From Vreelandella zhaodongensis (GTDB lineage: Bacteria; Pseudomonadota; Gammaproteobacteria; Pseudomonadales; Halomonadaceae), in NCBI RefSeq assembly GCF_013415115.1, contig NZ_JACCDD010000003.1, forward strand, positions 124,001-188,000: 64,000 nucleotides of DNA. The letters run 5' to 3'. Below are positions 9,694-18,658 of the stretch, piece by piece. The notes under the pieces were generated by a model that was not told where the DNA came from, searched no databases, and was given only the letters and a program-made list of their open reading frames with translations. Within the stretch, counting starts at the first letter, position 1. Every line of letters starts with the position of its first letter. The position numbers were made by a program, and so were the translations under genes.

Positions 9694-11772
9694 ATGAGCT
9701 TGTTTGCAACGCTTTCGCGCTCGGTTGCGCTTGCCGTCATGCTGGTTATCACCAGCCCGACAGCGCTGGCACAAATTGCGCCGACCGACGAACAACGCCA
9801 AGCAGCAGTGGAAATTGCGGATTCACTCCGCTATGGACACTATGCTGATACTAACTTTGACGAACAGTGGTCTCAGGATGCTTTTCAGCGCTATCTAAAC
9901 ATCCTGGATGGCCAGCGCTACTACTTGCTGAGCCGTGACATCGAGCCATATCGCCATTTAGAGCACGGCATGGCTGAGGCGCTGTTCAGTGGAGATCTTG
10001 ACGATGCCTTCTCACTATACAACCGCCTAAATGAAAGACGCACCGCTCGTTTCGAGTGGCTACTGGAGCGCTTGGATGAAGGCCTATCATTTGAGTTCGA
10101 AAGCGATGAGCGCCTGGAAGTAGACCGTGAAGACAGCCCCTGGGCAACCCGCGAAAGCGAGCTGGATGAGCTATGGCGCAAGCGGCTCAAAAACGACGCG
10201 CTGACGCTGGCTTTAACTGACCAGGATGATGAGCAAATCGAAAACAATCTGCGTCAGCGCTACAAAGGCCAGCTATCACGCCTGCGTCAAACAGAGTCAG
10301 AAGATGTTTTCGGACTCATCATGTCTGCTGTCGCTAGCACTATCGACCCCCATACAGGCTATCTCTCCCCTCGCCAGAGTGAATCATTTGATATTCAAAT
10401 GAGCCTTTCACTTGAAGGGATTGGCGCCGCACTGCAATCAGACGGCGAATACGTCAAAGTCGCCAGCTTGGTTCCAGGGGGCCCTGCTGACCGTGCTGGT
10501 GTGCTGGAACCCGCTGACCGAATCATCGCAGTTGGCCAGGAAGATGGCGAGATGGTCAACGTTATCGGAATGCGTCTAGATAACGTTGTCGACTTGATCC
10601 GTGGCCCGAAAGGCTCTGTAGTTCGCCTGGACGTCGTACCCGCTCAAGCGGTTGACATGACCCGCTCACAAGTCGTCGAAATTACCCGTGATACGGTCAG
10701 CCTGGAAGACCAAGCAGCGAGTAGCGAAGTGATTGAGGTGGAGCGTAACGGCCAACCGCATCGCATTGGAGTTATCGACATCCCCACGTTTTATGTCGAT
10801 TTTGACGCCTGGAAGGCGGGTGAGGAAGAGTACCGCAGCACAACTCGCGATGTAGCGCGTGAAATCGAAAAGCTTAAGCAAGAGGGCGTCGAAGGGATTG
10901 TCCTAGACCTTCGCAACAATGGTGGTGGCGCACTGCAAGAAGCCAACTCACTCATTGGCTTGTTTATTGACCGAGGCCCCACTGTCCAGGTTCGTGATGC
11001 TCAAGGGCGCATTCAGCTCTATGGCGACACCGAAGCCGGTACAGTTTACGATGGCCCGCTCACTGTACTGGTCAACCGCATCTCTGCCTCAGCGTCAGAA
11101 ATTTTTGCCGGTGCCATACAAGACTACGGTCGCGGGATCATCGTGGGCAACCCCACCTTTGGGAAAGGAACCGTGCAAACCTTGAACGATCTTAGCCATG
11201 GTCAAATCAAGCTAACGCGGGCCAAGTTTTACCGCATATCCGGCGACAGCACCCAAAACCGCGGCGTTGAGCCCGATATCATCTTTCCAAGCCTGATCGA
11301 CCCAGAACGTATTGGTGAAAGCAGCCTAGATAACGCGCTGGCATGGGATACCGTTCAAAACGTTCAGTACCGCCGCTATGGCGCACCTGAAAGCGTTCTA
11401 CCCGAACTGATTTCCCAGTATGAACAGCGCGCCCAAGGCAACCCAAACTTCCGCTATCTCGAGCGTCAGTCAGCTCTGGCCCGCCAGCTACGCGAACAGC
11501 ACACCAGCGTCAGCCTGAATCGCGAACAGCGACAACGGGAGCTGGAGGCACAAGAAGCCGAGAAGCTCTCTCTTGAAAACCAGCGTCGCCGAGCGCTAGG
11601 TCTGACGGAACTAGAAGAGTGGATGGACGCGCGCAGCAGCGCCGACAATGATGACGAGGCAGACAGCGAAGAAGACAAGATGCCCGTGGATCGCGCTCAC
11701 GTGCTGGAAGCTGCGGAAATTCTACTCGACTATGCGCACTTGCAAGAAGAACGCCGCATGGCGAAACGCTAA
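9694..11772 (+). CDS. prc: periplasmic tail-specific protease Prc
   Basis: Prc (Tsp) is an S41 carboxy-terminal processing protease that degrades tagged or misfolded periplasmic proteins and, in E. coli, trims FtsI. The 692-residue protein has a signal peptide ending near TALAQ (residue 26), a long helical N-terminal region, and a PDZ domain near residues 240-330 (GIGAALQSDGEYVKVASLVPGG). The catalytic core has the NGGG stretch near residue 408, Ser in RISASASEIFAG near 467 and Lys in NPTFGKGTVQ near 490. A charged Glu/Arg-rich C-terminal helix follows. A -10-like TACAAT lies near 9603. Confidence 0.96.
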   Translation: MSLFATLSRSVALAVMLVITSPTALAQIAPTDEQRQAAVEIADSLRYGHYADTNFDEQWSQDAFQRYLNILDGQRYYLLSRDIEPYRHLEHGMAEALFSGDLDDAFSLYNRLNERRTARFEWLLERLDEGLSFEFESDERLEVDREDSPWATRESELDELWRKRLKNDALTLALTDQDDEQIENNLRQRYKGQLSRLRQTESEDVFGLIMSAVASTIDPHTGYLSPRQSESFDIQMSLSLEGIGAALQSDGEYVKVASLVPGGPADRAGVLEPADRIIAVGQEDGEMVNVIGMRLDNVVDLIRGPKGSVVRLDVVPAQAVDMTRSQVVEITRDTVSLEDQAASSEVIEVERNGQPHRIGVIDIPTFYVDFDAWKAGEEEYRSTTRDVAREIEKLKQEGVEGIVLDLRNNGGGALQEANSLIGLFIDRGPTVQVRDAQGRIQLYGDTEAGTVYDGPLTVLVNRISASASEIFAGAIQDYGRGIIVGNPTFGKGTVQTLNDLSHGQIKLTRAKFYRISGDSTQNRGVEPDIIFPSLIDPERIGESSLDNALAWDTVQNVQYRRYGAPESVLPELISQYEQRAQGNPNFRYLERQSALARQLREQHTSVSLNREQRQRELEAQEAEKLSLENQRRRALGLTELEEWMDARSSADNDDEADSEEDKMPVDRAHVLEAAEILLDYAHLQEERRMAKR

Positions 11773-11796
11773 CCCGCTTTCGCTGCATGCTAACGC

Positions 11797-11827
11797 AAAA
11801 CGCCAGCCCTCGGCTGGCGTTTTTTAT
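11797..11827 (+). terminator. prc terminator
   Basis: The stem AAAACGCCAGC / GCTGGCGTTTT closes on a CCTCG loop and is followed by TTATTT. It lies 25 bases after the prc stop and also before the end of the convergent regulator gene, so it may serve both. Confidence 0.88.
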
Positions 11828-11841
11828 TTAAAAATAGCAAG

Positions 11842-12210
11842 TTAACAGAGCACTTCTCGTCGCGTTGGCCGATCCCCCATCTGCACCAAGCGTTTCATCA
11901 GCGCATTTAGCCGCCCGCGACTACCCTCGGCACCAGCGTCAATAATCTTTTGCGCCCAAGGCGGCAACTGAGGCGCCAAGCAATAATAGACCCACTGCCC
12001 CTCTCGCTGGTCGACAAGCAACCCACACTGGCGCAACTGAGCCAAATGCCGCGACACTTTAGGCTGAGACTCTTCCAAAGCGTAGGTCATTTCACAAACG
12101 CACAGCGACCGCTCCTTCGCAACCAAGAGCACCAACATGAGGCGTGTTTCGTCACTTAAACACTTGAACACCTGCAACGCATGCAGGCTGGCAGCTTTTC
12201 CCACGGGCAT
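11842..12210 (-). CDS. ArsR/SmtB family metalloregulator with CVC box
   Basis: This winged-helix repressor has about 122 residues from the chosen ATG at 12210. An upstream in-frame start at 12288 would add 26 residues unlike the family. The helix-turn-helix is ALEESQPKVSRHLAQLRQCGLL, and just before it comes SLCVCEM, matching the ELCVCDL metal-binding box that senses As(III)/Sb(III) in classical ArsR proteins. The family represses its own operon and releases DNA when metalloid binds the cysteines. No arsenate reductase, ArsB, Acr3 or ArsH gene is next to it, so its target lies elsewhere or it controls only itself. The extreme C-terminus EVLC carries another cysteine. Confidence 0.87.
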   Translation of the reverse strand: MPVGKAASLHALQVFKCLSDETRLMLVLLVAKERSLCVCEMTYALEESQPKVSRHLAQLRQCGLLVDQREGQWVYYCLAPQLPPWAQKIIDAGAEGSRGRLNALMKRLVQMGDRPTRREVLC

Positions 12211-12364
12211 CTTCCCAACCGATGAATAACTGAAATAGTTTATACGCCACTGACCGCAAGACACAAAAAACGCCCAGAGGCCACACATGGCTTTGAGTAT
12301 CGTTATTCATGGGACAAAAGCAGCTAACAGGAGAGATATAAATAGAATAGGAATAGAATACAAA

Positions 12365-12440
12365 TGGCTCCCCGAGCAGGACTCGAACCTGCGACCCAAT
12401 GATTAACAGTCATTTGCTCTACCAACTGAGCTATCGGGGA
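12365..12440 (-). tRNA. tRNA-Asn (GUU), copy 1
   Basis: On the minus strand the cloverleaf begins TCCCCGATAGCTCAG and has GTT in the anticodon loop CTGTTAA and an encoded CCA. Its acceptor pair C4-G69 differs from copies 2 and 3, which have T-A there, a compensatory change. It is the promoter-distal gene of a three-copy array. Confidence 0.96.
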
Positions 12441-12479
12441 ACATTGATCGTACGCAACAAGACTAGCAGAACAGCAACT

Positions 12480-12555
12480 TGGCTCCTCGAGCAGGACTCG
12501 AACCTGCGACCCAATGATTAACAGTCATTTGCTCTACCAACTGAGCTATCGAGGA
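12480..12555 (-). tRNA. tRNA-Asn (GUU), copy 2
   Basis: The 76-base gene appears identical to copy 3, with anticodon GTT and encoded CCA, and is separated from copy 1 by 39 bases. The acceptor stem reads TCCTCGA / TCGAGGA. Confidence 0.96.
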
Positions 12556-12623
12556 ACATGTTATTTTGCTGCTGTGTTTAAAGCGGAGCCACTGAAAACA
12601 GTACAAAACCGGCTTCAGTATAT

Positions 12624-12699
12624 TGGCTCCTCGAGCAGGACTCGAACCTGCGACCCAATGATTAACAGTCATTTGCTCTACCAACTGAGCTATCGAGGA
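12624..12699 (-). tRNA. tRNA-Asn (GUU), copy 3
   Basis: This is the promoter-proximal copy of the array, with the same sequence as copy 2 by inspection and anticodon GTT. A strong promoter lies directly upstream. Confidence 0.96.
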
Positions 12700-12719
12700 A
12701 CTGCTCAAACACGGTGCGT

Positions 12720-12747
12720 AGTATACTGATTGAAACGCTCGGGTCAA
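12720..12747 (-). promoter_or_regulatory. promoter of the tRNA-Asn array
   Basis: Read on the minus strand, TTGACC (12742-12747) and TATACT (12720-12725) are 16 bases apart, about 20 bases before the first tRNA-Asn. This is close to the sigma-70 consensus. Confidence 0.78.
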
Positions 12748-12897
12748 GTATCGATTATGGACGAACGCTAGCCCCAGGTTTCTTGTGTCCGTATAATGCC
12801 GCCATTCAATGGCAGCGCGTTACACTGCCTATTACGATTGCATTCATTGTTTTCATTCATCCCTCGTCCCCCGACGACTCATAGATGACAGGTACCG

Positions 12898-14241
12898 ATG
12901 GCGAAGAAGCTCTTTATCAAAACGCACGGCTGCCAAATGAACGAGTACGACTCCTCGCGTATGGCGGACCTACTCGGCGAATCTCACCAGCTGGAATTGA
13001 CCGATAACGAAAAAGAAGCTGACGTTATCTTGTTGAATACTTGTTCTATTCGCGAAAAGGCGCAGGACAAGGTATTTCACCAACTGGGTCGCTGGAAAAA
13101 GCTAAAAGACGCCAACCCCGATCTAGTGATTGGCGTTGGCGGCTGTGTGGCTAGCCAGGAAGGTGAAGCGCTGCGCAAGCGCGCGCCCTTTGTCGATATG
13201 ATTTTTGGCCCGCAAACGCTTCACCGCGTGCCCAAAATGCTGGATGCACGCAATAATAATCAGATTGCGGCTGTCGATGTCACCTTCCCGGAAATCGAAA
13301 AATTCGATCACCTGCCGCAGCCGAAATCTGATGGCGCAACCGCCTTTGTGTCTGTCATGGAAGGTTGCTCAAAATACTGCACGTTCTGTGTGGTGCCCTA
13401 CACGCGTGGCGAGGAAGTCTCCCGCCCTTTTGAGTCGGTTATAGATGAAGTTATTCATCTAGCCGATCAGGGTGTACGAGAAATTAATCTGCTAGGCCAA
13501 AACGTGAACGCTTATCGCGGTGAAAACGACGATGGCGATGAGATCGACCTCGCCGAGCTGATCGCCTGCGTTGCCGCTGTGGATGGCATCGACCGCGTGC
13601 GCTTTACGACGTCTCACCCGGTGGAGTTCACCGATAGTCTGGTAGATGCCTTTGCCGAGATCCCTGAGCTGGTGAGCCATTTGCATCTACCAGTGCAGTC
13701 GGGCTCTGATCGTATTTTAAGTGCGATGAAGCGCGGCCATACTGCCGAAGAGTACATCGAGAAGATGGAGCGTATTCGCGCCAACCGCCCGGATATTAGC
13801 TTTTCCTCTGACTTTATTATTGGCTTCCCTGGCGAAACCGAAGAGGATTTCGAAGCGACGATGGATCTGATTCACCGTATCGGCTTTGATCACTCGTTCA
13901 GCTTTGTTTACTCAGCACGCCCGGGCACCCCTGCATCTGGCCTGCCAGATGAAACGCCGGAAAGTGTCAAAAAGCAGCGCCTCGCTATTTTGCAGGAGCG
14001 TATTCTGCAGCAGGCGGCTCAGATCAGCCGTCGCATGGTAGGTACTACCCAGCGGGTTCTGGTATCCGGTTTTTCACCGAGAGACCCAGGTCAGCTCTCA
14101 GGTCGCACCGAAAACAACCGCGTCGTTAACTTCCGCGCGGCCAACCCAACAGAACTGATCGGCTACTTCGTCGACGTGGAGATTACCGAAGCGCTGCCCA
14201 ACTCATTGCGCGGCGACCTCGCCTCTTCCGAGCGTTATTAA
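12898..14241 (+). CDS. miaB: tRNA-2-methylthio-N6-dimethylallyladenosine synthase
   Basis: MiaB is a radical-SAM methylthiotransferase that adds the 2-methylthio group to i6A37 of tRNAs reading UNN codons. The 447-residue protein has the N-terminal UPF0004 domain with three cluster cysteines ([25 protein letters not shown]). The radical-SAM motif [15 protein letters not shown] lies near residue 157, then comes a C-terminal TRAM domain. It opens the miaB-phoH-ybeY-corC-lnt cluster. A hairpin at 14264-14284 follows it. Confidence 0.98.
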   Translation: MAKKLFIKTHGCQMNEYDSSRMADLLGESHQLELTDNEKEADVILLNTCSIREKAQDKVFHQLGRWKKLKDANPDLVIGVGGCVASQEGEALRKRAPFVDMIFGPQTLHRVPKMLDARNNNQIAAVDVTFPEIEKFDHLPQPKSDGATAFVSVMEGCSKYCTFCVVPYTRGEEVSRPFESVIDEVIHLADQGVREINLLGQNVNAYRGENDDGDEIDLAELIACVAAVDGIDRVRFTTSHPVEFTDSLVDAFAEIPELVSHLHLPVQSGSDRILSAMKRGHTAEEYIEKMERIRANRPDISFSSDFIIGFPGETEEDFEATMDLIHRIGFDHSFSFVYSARPGTPASGLPDETPESVKKQRLAILQERILQQAAQISRRMVGTTQRVLVSGFSPRDPGQLSGRTENNRVVNFRAANPTELIGYFVDVEITEALPNSLRGDLASSERY

Positions 14242-14263
14242 CTGCTCACTTATCCTAGGTAAT

Positions 14264-14284
14264 TGCCCCAGCACGACTGGGGCA
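14264..14284 (+). promoter_or_regulatory. hairpin between miaB and phoH-like gene
   Basis: TGCCCCAG and CTGGGGCA form a perfect eight-pair stem around CACGA. There is no U-tract, so it is more likely a processing or stability element, or a weak terminator, than a full stop. Confidence 0.5.
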
Positions 14285-14313
14285 GTAAGCTGAGTCTCAC
14301 ATACATCAACTAA

Positions 14314-15420
14314 ATGGGTTTCTTACTCTTGAGCCAGCCATCACCTCAGGCCAATCGCATTATCACCCTAAGCCTTGAACCCAATGACCCGCAGCGGCTA
14401 GCCAGCCTTTGCGGCCAACAGGACGAGCACCTAAAGCTGATTGAAAGCCGCCTGGACGTGACCTTGCGCAATCGCGGCAATGTGTTTCAGCTGGCCGGTG
14501 CCGCCAACCGCATTAAAGCGGCTGCTAACGTGCTTGAGCACCTTTACCGTGAAACTGCGGCAGAAGAGCTTGAAGCAGACACAGTTCATTTATTCCTTCA
14601 GGAATCTGGCCTGGAAGCGCTAGAAGAAGAGGACGATAATGAAAGTGGCGGCGATGACGTGATAATGCGCACACCGCGCACCATGATCAAGCCTCGCGGC
14701 CTCAACCAGCAGCGCTACGTGCAGAGTATCCGTGAGCACGACATCAACTTCGGCATTGGGCCTGCCGGTACCGGAAAAACGTACTTAGCGGTAGCTGCGG
14801 CGGTAGAAGCACTAAACCAACAGGAGGTACGTCGCATTCTGTTGGTGCGCCCAGCGGTAGAAGCTGGCGAAAAACTTGGCTTTCTACCTGGCGACCTTGC
14901 CCAGAAAATCGACCCTTACCTGCGCCCGCTGTACGACGCACTGTATGAGATGATCGGTTTTGAACAAGTTGCCAAGCTCATTGAACGTCAAGTGATTGAG
15001 ATTGCTCCGCTGGCCTATATGCGTGGACGTACGCTGAACAATTCGTACATCATTCTGGATGAAAGCCAGAACACCACGCCGGAGCAGATGAAGATGTTCC
15101 TGACGCGGATTGGCTTTGGCTCAACGGCGGTGATTACCGGTGACATTACCCAGGTAGACCTGCCCCGCGGACAGCGCTCTGGTCTTTCACAGGTGCTGGA
15201 TGTGCTGAAGGACACCCCAGGGATTGGCGTCACTCACTTTGCCGCTAAAGATGTCGTACGTCACCCACTGGTACAGCGCATTATTGAAGCCTACGACGAA
15301 TTTGAATCCCAACAGGAAGTGGAAGAAAGGGCTCGTCGTGAAGTGCGCCAGCAAGAACGTGAGGCTCGTATGCAAGCACTTGAACGCAGCAGTGAGCGTA
15401 CGGGAGACACCCCACGATGA
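14314..15420 (+). CDS. ybeZ: PhoH-like ATPase (YbeZ)
   Basis: This PhoH-family P-loop ATPase is encoded next to the rRNA-processing endonuclease YbeY, with which E. coli YbeZ interacts. The 368-residue protein has an N-terminal KH-like segment (about 20-95). The ATPase domain shows Walker [16 protein letters not shown] near residue 148, [17 protein letters not shown] near 178 and Walker B-like [21 protein letters not shown] near 246. The last 40 residues are highly charged. Its stop overlaps the ybeY start by four bases (ATGA), so translation is probably coupled. Confidence 0.95.
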   Translation: MGFLLLSQPSPQANRIITLSLEPNDPQRLASLCGQQDEHLKLIESRLDVTLRNRGNVFQLAGAANRIKAAANVLEHLYRETAAEELEADTVHLFLQESGLEALEEEDDNESGGDDVIMRTPRTMIKPRGLNQQRYVQSIREHDINFGIGPAGTGKTYLAVAAAVEALNQQEVRRILLVRPAVEAGEKLGFLPGDLAQKIDPYLRPLYDALYEMIGFEQVAKLIERQVIEIAPLAYMRGRTLNNSYIILDESQNTTPEQMKMFLTRIGFGSTAVITGDITQVDLPRGQRSGLSQVLDVLKDTPGIGVTHFAAKDVVRHPLVQRIIEAYDEFESQQEVEERARREVRQQEREARMQALERSSERTGDTPR

Positions 15421-15878
15421 ACAACATCGTGATTGATCGCCAGGCAGCTATCAACGAGCCGTCGCTTCCTACTCTGGAGCAGCTCACCCATTGGGTGAGC
15501 TGTGTGTTTTCGCACCATCCAGACGATGAACGCCGGGAGCTCACCATCCGCTTTGTGGATGAAGCGGAAAGCCAAGCTCTCAACCGTGATTATCGTGGTA
15601 AAGACAAGCCGACCAACGTGCTTTCGTTTCCTTTTGAGAACCCTCCTGGTGTCTCCTTACCTTTGCTAGGTGACTTAGTTATTTGTCACGCCGTAGTCAC
15701 ACTGGAAGCGAATGAGCAGCAAAAATGCTTGGAACATCACTACGCACATATGGTGGTGCACGGCACCCTGCATTTAATGGGCTACGATCATGTTGAAGAG
15801 CAAGAAGCAGAGCGCATGGAGCAGTTAGAGCGTGAGCTATTAGCTACTCTCGATATTGCTGATCCTTATCATGAGTAA
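15417..15878 (+). CDS. ybeY: rRNA maturation endoribonuclease YbeY
   Basis: YbeY is a zinc-dependent single-strand endoribonuclease needed for 16S rRNA 3'-end maturation and 70S quality control. The 153-residue protein has the family signature [25 protein letters not shown] near residue 117, providing the three metal-binding histidines. [19 protein letters not shown] lies near residue 57. It overlaps the upstream phoH-like gene. Confidence 0.97.
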   Translation: MNNIVIDRQAAINEPSLPTLEQLTHWVSCVFSHHPDDERRELTIRFVDEAESQALNRDYRGKDKPTNVLSFPFENPPGVSLPLLGDLVICHAVVTLEANEQQKCLEHHYAHMVVHGTLHLMGYDHVEEQEAERMEQLERELLATLDIADPYHE

Positions 15879-15990
15879 GCTGTTACCCTGAGCGATAACA
15901 TCTTGCGGGGTGGTGCGCACTCCCACTCAGTGATAAAACGACTAACTGTCTGTTCGTAATTATCTGCACGTAAAAGAGAGATTTGACGTA

Positions 15991-16884
15991 ATGAGCGAAG
16001 ACCGATCGAGCAACCCCAATCAAAAATCCTGGCTCGAGAAACTCTTTGGTGCCCTTTCCGGAGACAATGACGAACCCAGCTCGCGGGATGAGCTGATGAC
16101 GTTTTTACGCCACACGGCTGGAAAGCTGAAGCTTGACCAAGACGCTATTATGATCATTGAAGGCGCGCTTGAGATCAGCGACCAGCAGGTGCGTGAAATA
16201 TTGATTCCACGCTCTCAGGTCTCGGCCATTACCCTCGACCAAACCAGCGACGGCTACTTGCCATTAATCCAGGAAACAGGGCACTCTCGCTACCCAGTTA
16301 TTGGTGAAAATCTCGACGATGTTAAAGGTATTCTGCTGGTTAAAGACTTACTGCCTCTGCTTTCCCAAACCCAAGAAAGCCGCGATGCCTTTAAGCTGGA
16401 AGACGTACTACGCCCAGCCATGTTCATCCCCGAATCTAAGCGCTTAAACAGTCTGCTTAAAGAGTTCCGCGACACCCATAATCACATGGCAATTGTGGTT
16501 GATGAGTATGGCGGCACCGCCGGCATCATTACCATTGAAGATATCCTTGAGCAGATTGTGGGGGATATCGAAGATGAGCACGATACCGATGAAGAGGACG
16601 ATATCCGCACGTTGGAAAACGGCCACTTTGCCATTCGTGCCCTCACGCCTATTGAAGATTTCAACGAACGCTTCGGCACTGAATTTTCCGATGACGAATT
16701 CGATACCGTTGGCGGCCTTGTGATGCAACAGTTCGGCCATCTACCTAGCCGTGGCGAACACACTAACCTCGGCGGCTGGCAATTCATCATTCTTAATGCA
16801 GACAATCGGCGTATTCGCTTGCTGGAAGCTTATCGTGATAACGAAAGCGACAAGGACACCGATGCCGACACTAAAGACGGCTAG
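15991..16884 (+). CDS. corC: CorC/HlyC family transporter-associated protein
   Basis: The 297-residue cytoplasmic protein has two CBS domains (about residues 65-125 and 130-190; VREILIPRSQV and NHMAIVVDEYGGTAGIITIEDILEQIVGDIEDEHD) and a C-terminal CorC_HlyC domain ending near YRDN. An acidic tail follows. Family members affect Mg2+/Co2+ efflux. Its place between ybeY and lnt is conserved in proteobacteria. An AAGAGAGAT ribosome binding site lies upstream. Confidence 0.94.
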   Translation: MSEDRSSNPNQKSWLEKLFGALSGDNDEPSSRDELMTFLRHTAGKLKLDQDAIMIIEGALEISDQQVREILIPRSQVSAITLDQTSDGYLPLIQETGHSRYPVIGENLDDVKGILLVKDLLPLLSQTQESRDAFKLEDVLRPAMFIPESKRLNSLLKEFRDTHNHMAIVVDEYGGTAGIITIEDILEQIVGDIEDEHDTDEEDDIRTLENGHFAIRALTPIEDFNERFGTEFSDDEFDTVGGLVMQQFGHLPSRGEHTNLGGWQFIILNADNRRIRLLEAYRDNESDKDTDADTKDG

Positions 16885-16921
16885 CTAACCACCCACTTCA
16901 ACCTGCCGATAGGATATCACC

Positions 16922-18379
16922 ATGGGGTTGACGCCCACTTTCGCCTTACAGTTGCTGGCTGCCCTTGTGGCTGGTGGCTTTACCACGCTTACCGCTTCAC
17001 CGTTTGAATTATGGTGGCTAGGGCCAGTCGCCATTGCCCTTTTGTATGTTGGCCTGCACACGCTAAGCCCTGCTCAGGCGGCCCTTAAAGGCTGGCTTTA
17101 TGGTGTTTCACTCTTTGCCAGCGGTACCTCATGGGTCTATGTCTCGATTCATGATTATGGCTACACCGGCATGCCATTGGCGGTATTTTTAACGGCACTC
17201 TTCGTGGCCGTACTGGCGCTTTTTTTTGCAGGCACGTTCTGGCTCTATCGGCGCTTCTTTGGCCCTCGCTGGGCATTACTCACCTTTGCCGGTGCCTGGG
17301 TGCTCGGTGAGGTGCTACGCACCTATTTATTTACCGGCTTCCCGTGGTTACTCGTCGGCTCTAGCTTCGTGGACTCTCCGCTAGCCAACTGGGCTCCCAT
17401 AGGCGGCGTTTATCTTCTTTCACTACTGGTGGCTCTCACCGGCACCCTGGGGGCAGAACTGTTACGCCGCCAGTGGTGGGCAGCGCTTCCACTGGCAGCT
17501 ATTTGGCTCACACCCATTGTACTACCTACACTGTGGACCACTCCGGTTAGTGAGCCGACTCGGGTTGCCCTGCTACAGGGTAATTTACCCCAGCTGTTAA
17601 AGTGGACGCCTGAAGGACAGCGCGTTGCCGCCAACACCTACAGCGATTTAACTCGTCGTGTAGCTGACAACGCTGATCTTATTATATGGCCTGAAACAGC
17701 ACTGCCCATGATCGATAGTCAAGCACGCCCAGTGCTAGAGCGTGTACAGGCAAATTTACCACCTGATACGGCACTATTAACTGGCATTGTCCAACTCGAT
17801 GAAAGCAACCGCTACTTCAACAGCGTGATCGGTGTTGGCAACGTAGAGGGCAGCTATCAAAAAGAGCACTTGGTGCCCTTTGGCGAGTATCTGCCACTTG
17901 AAAGCGTGCTCCGTGGCGCTATCAACTTCTTTGACCTGCCCATGTCGAGTTTTTCTAAAGGCGCTTCTAGACAAACGCCTATGCAAGCGGCAGGAGTGAC
18001 GATTGGTAATGCCATCTGTTATGAAATCATCTACCCACAACTGGTAGCGCGCCGCGCAGCAGACAGTGGCGTGATAGTCACGGTATCTAACGACACATGG
18101 TTCGGCGCCTCTATTGGTCCTCACCAGCACCTGCAAATGGCTCGCCTGCGTGCCTTGGAAAACGGTCGCTATGTGGTACGTGCCACCAGCAACGGCATCA
18201 CAGCCATTATCAATCCCCGTGGTGAACTGGTCGCCAGCGCTCCGCAGTTTGAAACCACGTACCTTACTGGGGAGTTCCGCGTCATGGAAGGACTCACGCC
18301 ATTTACTCGCACAGGCAGCTGGCCCGTGTGGTTATTCGCAGGCTTGCTACTGTTACCGGGCTTGATGCGCAAGCGTTAA
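16922..18379 (+). CDS. lnt: apolipoprotein N-acyltransferase
   Basis: Lnt transfers a third acyl chain to the N-terminal cysteine of lipoproteins in the inner membrane, the last step before Lol sorting. The 485-residue protein has about six N-terminal membrane helices, a periplasmic nitrilase domain and a C-terminal helix. The nitrilase catalytic triad is visible as WPETALP (Glu), KEHLVPFGEYLP (Lys) and NAICYEIIYP (Cys). It ends the miaB-phoH-ybeY-corC-lnt cluster. Confidence 0.97.
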   Translation: MGLTPTFALQLLAALVAGGFTTLTASPFELWWLGPVAIALLYVGLHTLSPAQAALKGWLYGVSLFASGTSWVYVSIHDYGYTGMPLAVFLTALFVAVLALFFAGTFWLYRRFFGPRWALLTFAGAWVLGEVLRTYLFTGFPWLLVGSSFVDSPLANWAPIGGVYLLSLLVALTGTLGAELLRRQWWAALPLAAIWLTPIVLPTLWTTPVSEPTRVALLQGNLPQLLKWTPEGQRVAANTYSDLTRRVADNADLIIWPETALPMIDSQARPVLERVQANLPPDTALLTGIVQLDESNRYFNSVIGVGNVEGSYQKEHLVPFGEYLPLESVLRGAINFFDLPMSSFSKGASRQTPMQAAGVTIGNAICYEIIYPQLVARRAADSGVIVTVSNDTWFGASIGPHQHLQMARLRALENGRYVVRATSNGITAIINPRGELVASAPQFETTYLTGEFRVMEGLTPFTRTGSWPVWLFAGLLLLPGLMRKR

Positions 18380-18658
18380 CGACCAGGAGGCCGCTTGTAG
18401 TGGGCGATGGCGGCGTAGCCGCCCTTGCTAACCAGGCAAATCAGTTGAATCATCGCTGAAGTGTCGAACCAAAGCTAAAGCCCCCTCCCACAATATCCGA
18501 GCAGCCAAGTGCTTATGCATACGCTTGCGAGGATTTAGCTACTATCGAATCAGTGGTTATCTATGATAAGTGCCCGCTTAATTTTATTCAGGCACTTATC
18601 ACCAGATAATAAAACATCGCTTTAATAGAAAATTTTTAAGAATTATATTCAGCGTTTT
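18380..18658. other. intergenic region between lnt and the amidohydrolase gene
   Basis: No convincing gene is seen in this 279-base convergent gap. It holds a GGCGGC/GCCGCC hairpin at 18409-18423, about 30 bases after lnt, which may aid termination. A long imperfect dyad lies at 18557-18609, described separately. The last 60 bases are AT-rich. Confidence 0.6.
18557..18609. repeat. extended inverted repeat downstream of the amidohydrolase gene
   Basis: GATAAGTGCC at 18565-18574 is perfectly inverted at 18591-18600 around a 16-base AT-rich loop. The outer arms TTATCT (18557-18562) and AGATAA (18604-18609) extend it across a small internal loop. There is no U-tract on either side. Confidence 0.6.

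Noticed and set aside
12463-12747. Minus-strand ORF with repeated SSSIAQLVEQMTVNHWVAGSSPARG
   Set aside because: It is translation through two tRNA-Asn genes; the repeat is the tRNA sequence itself.
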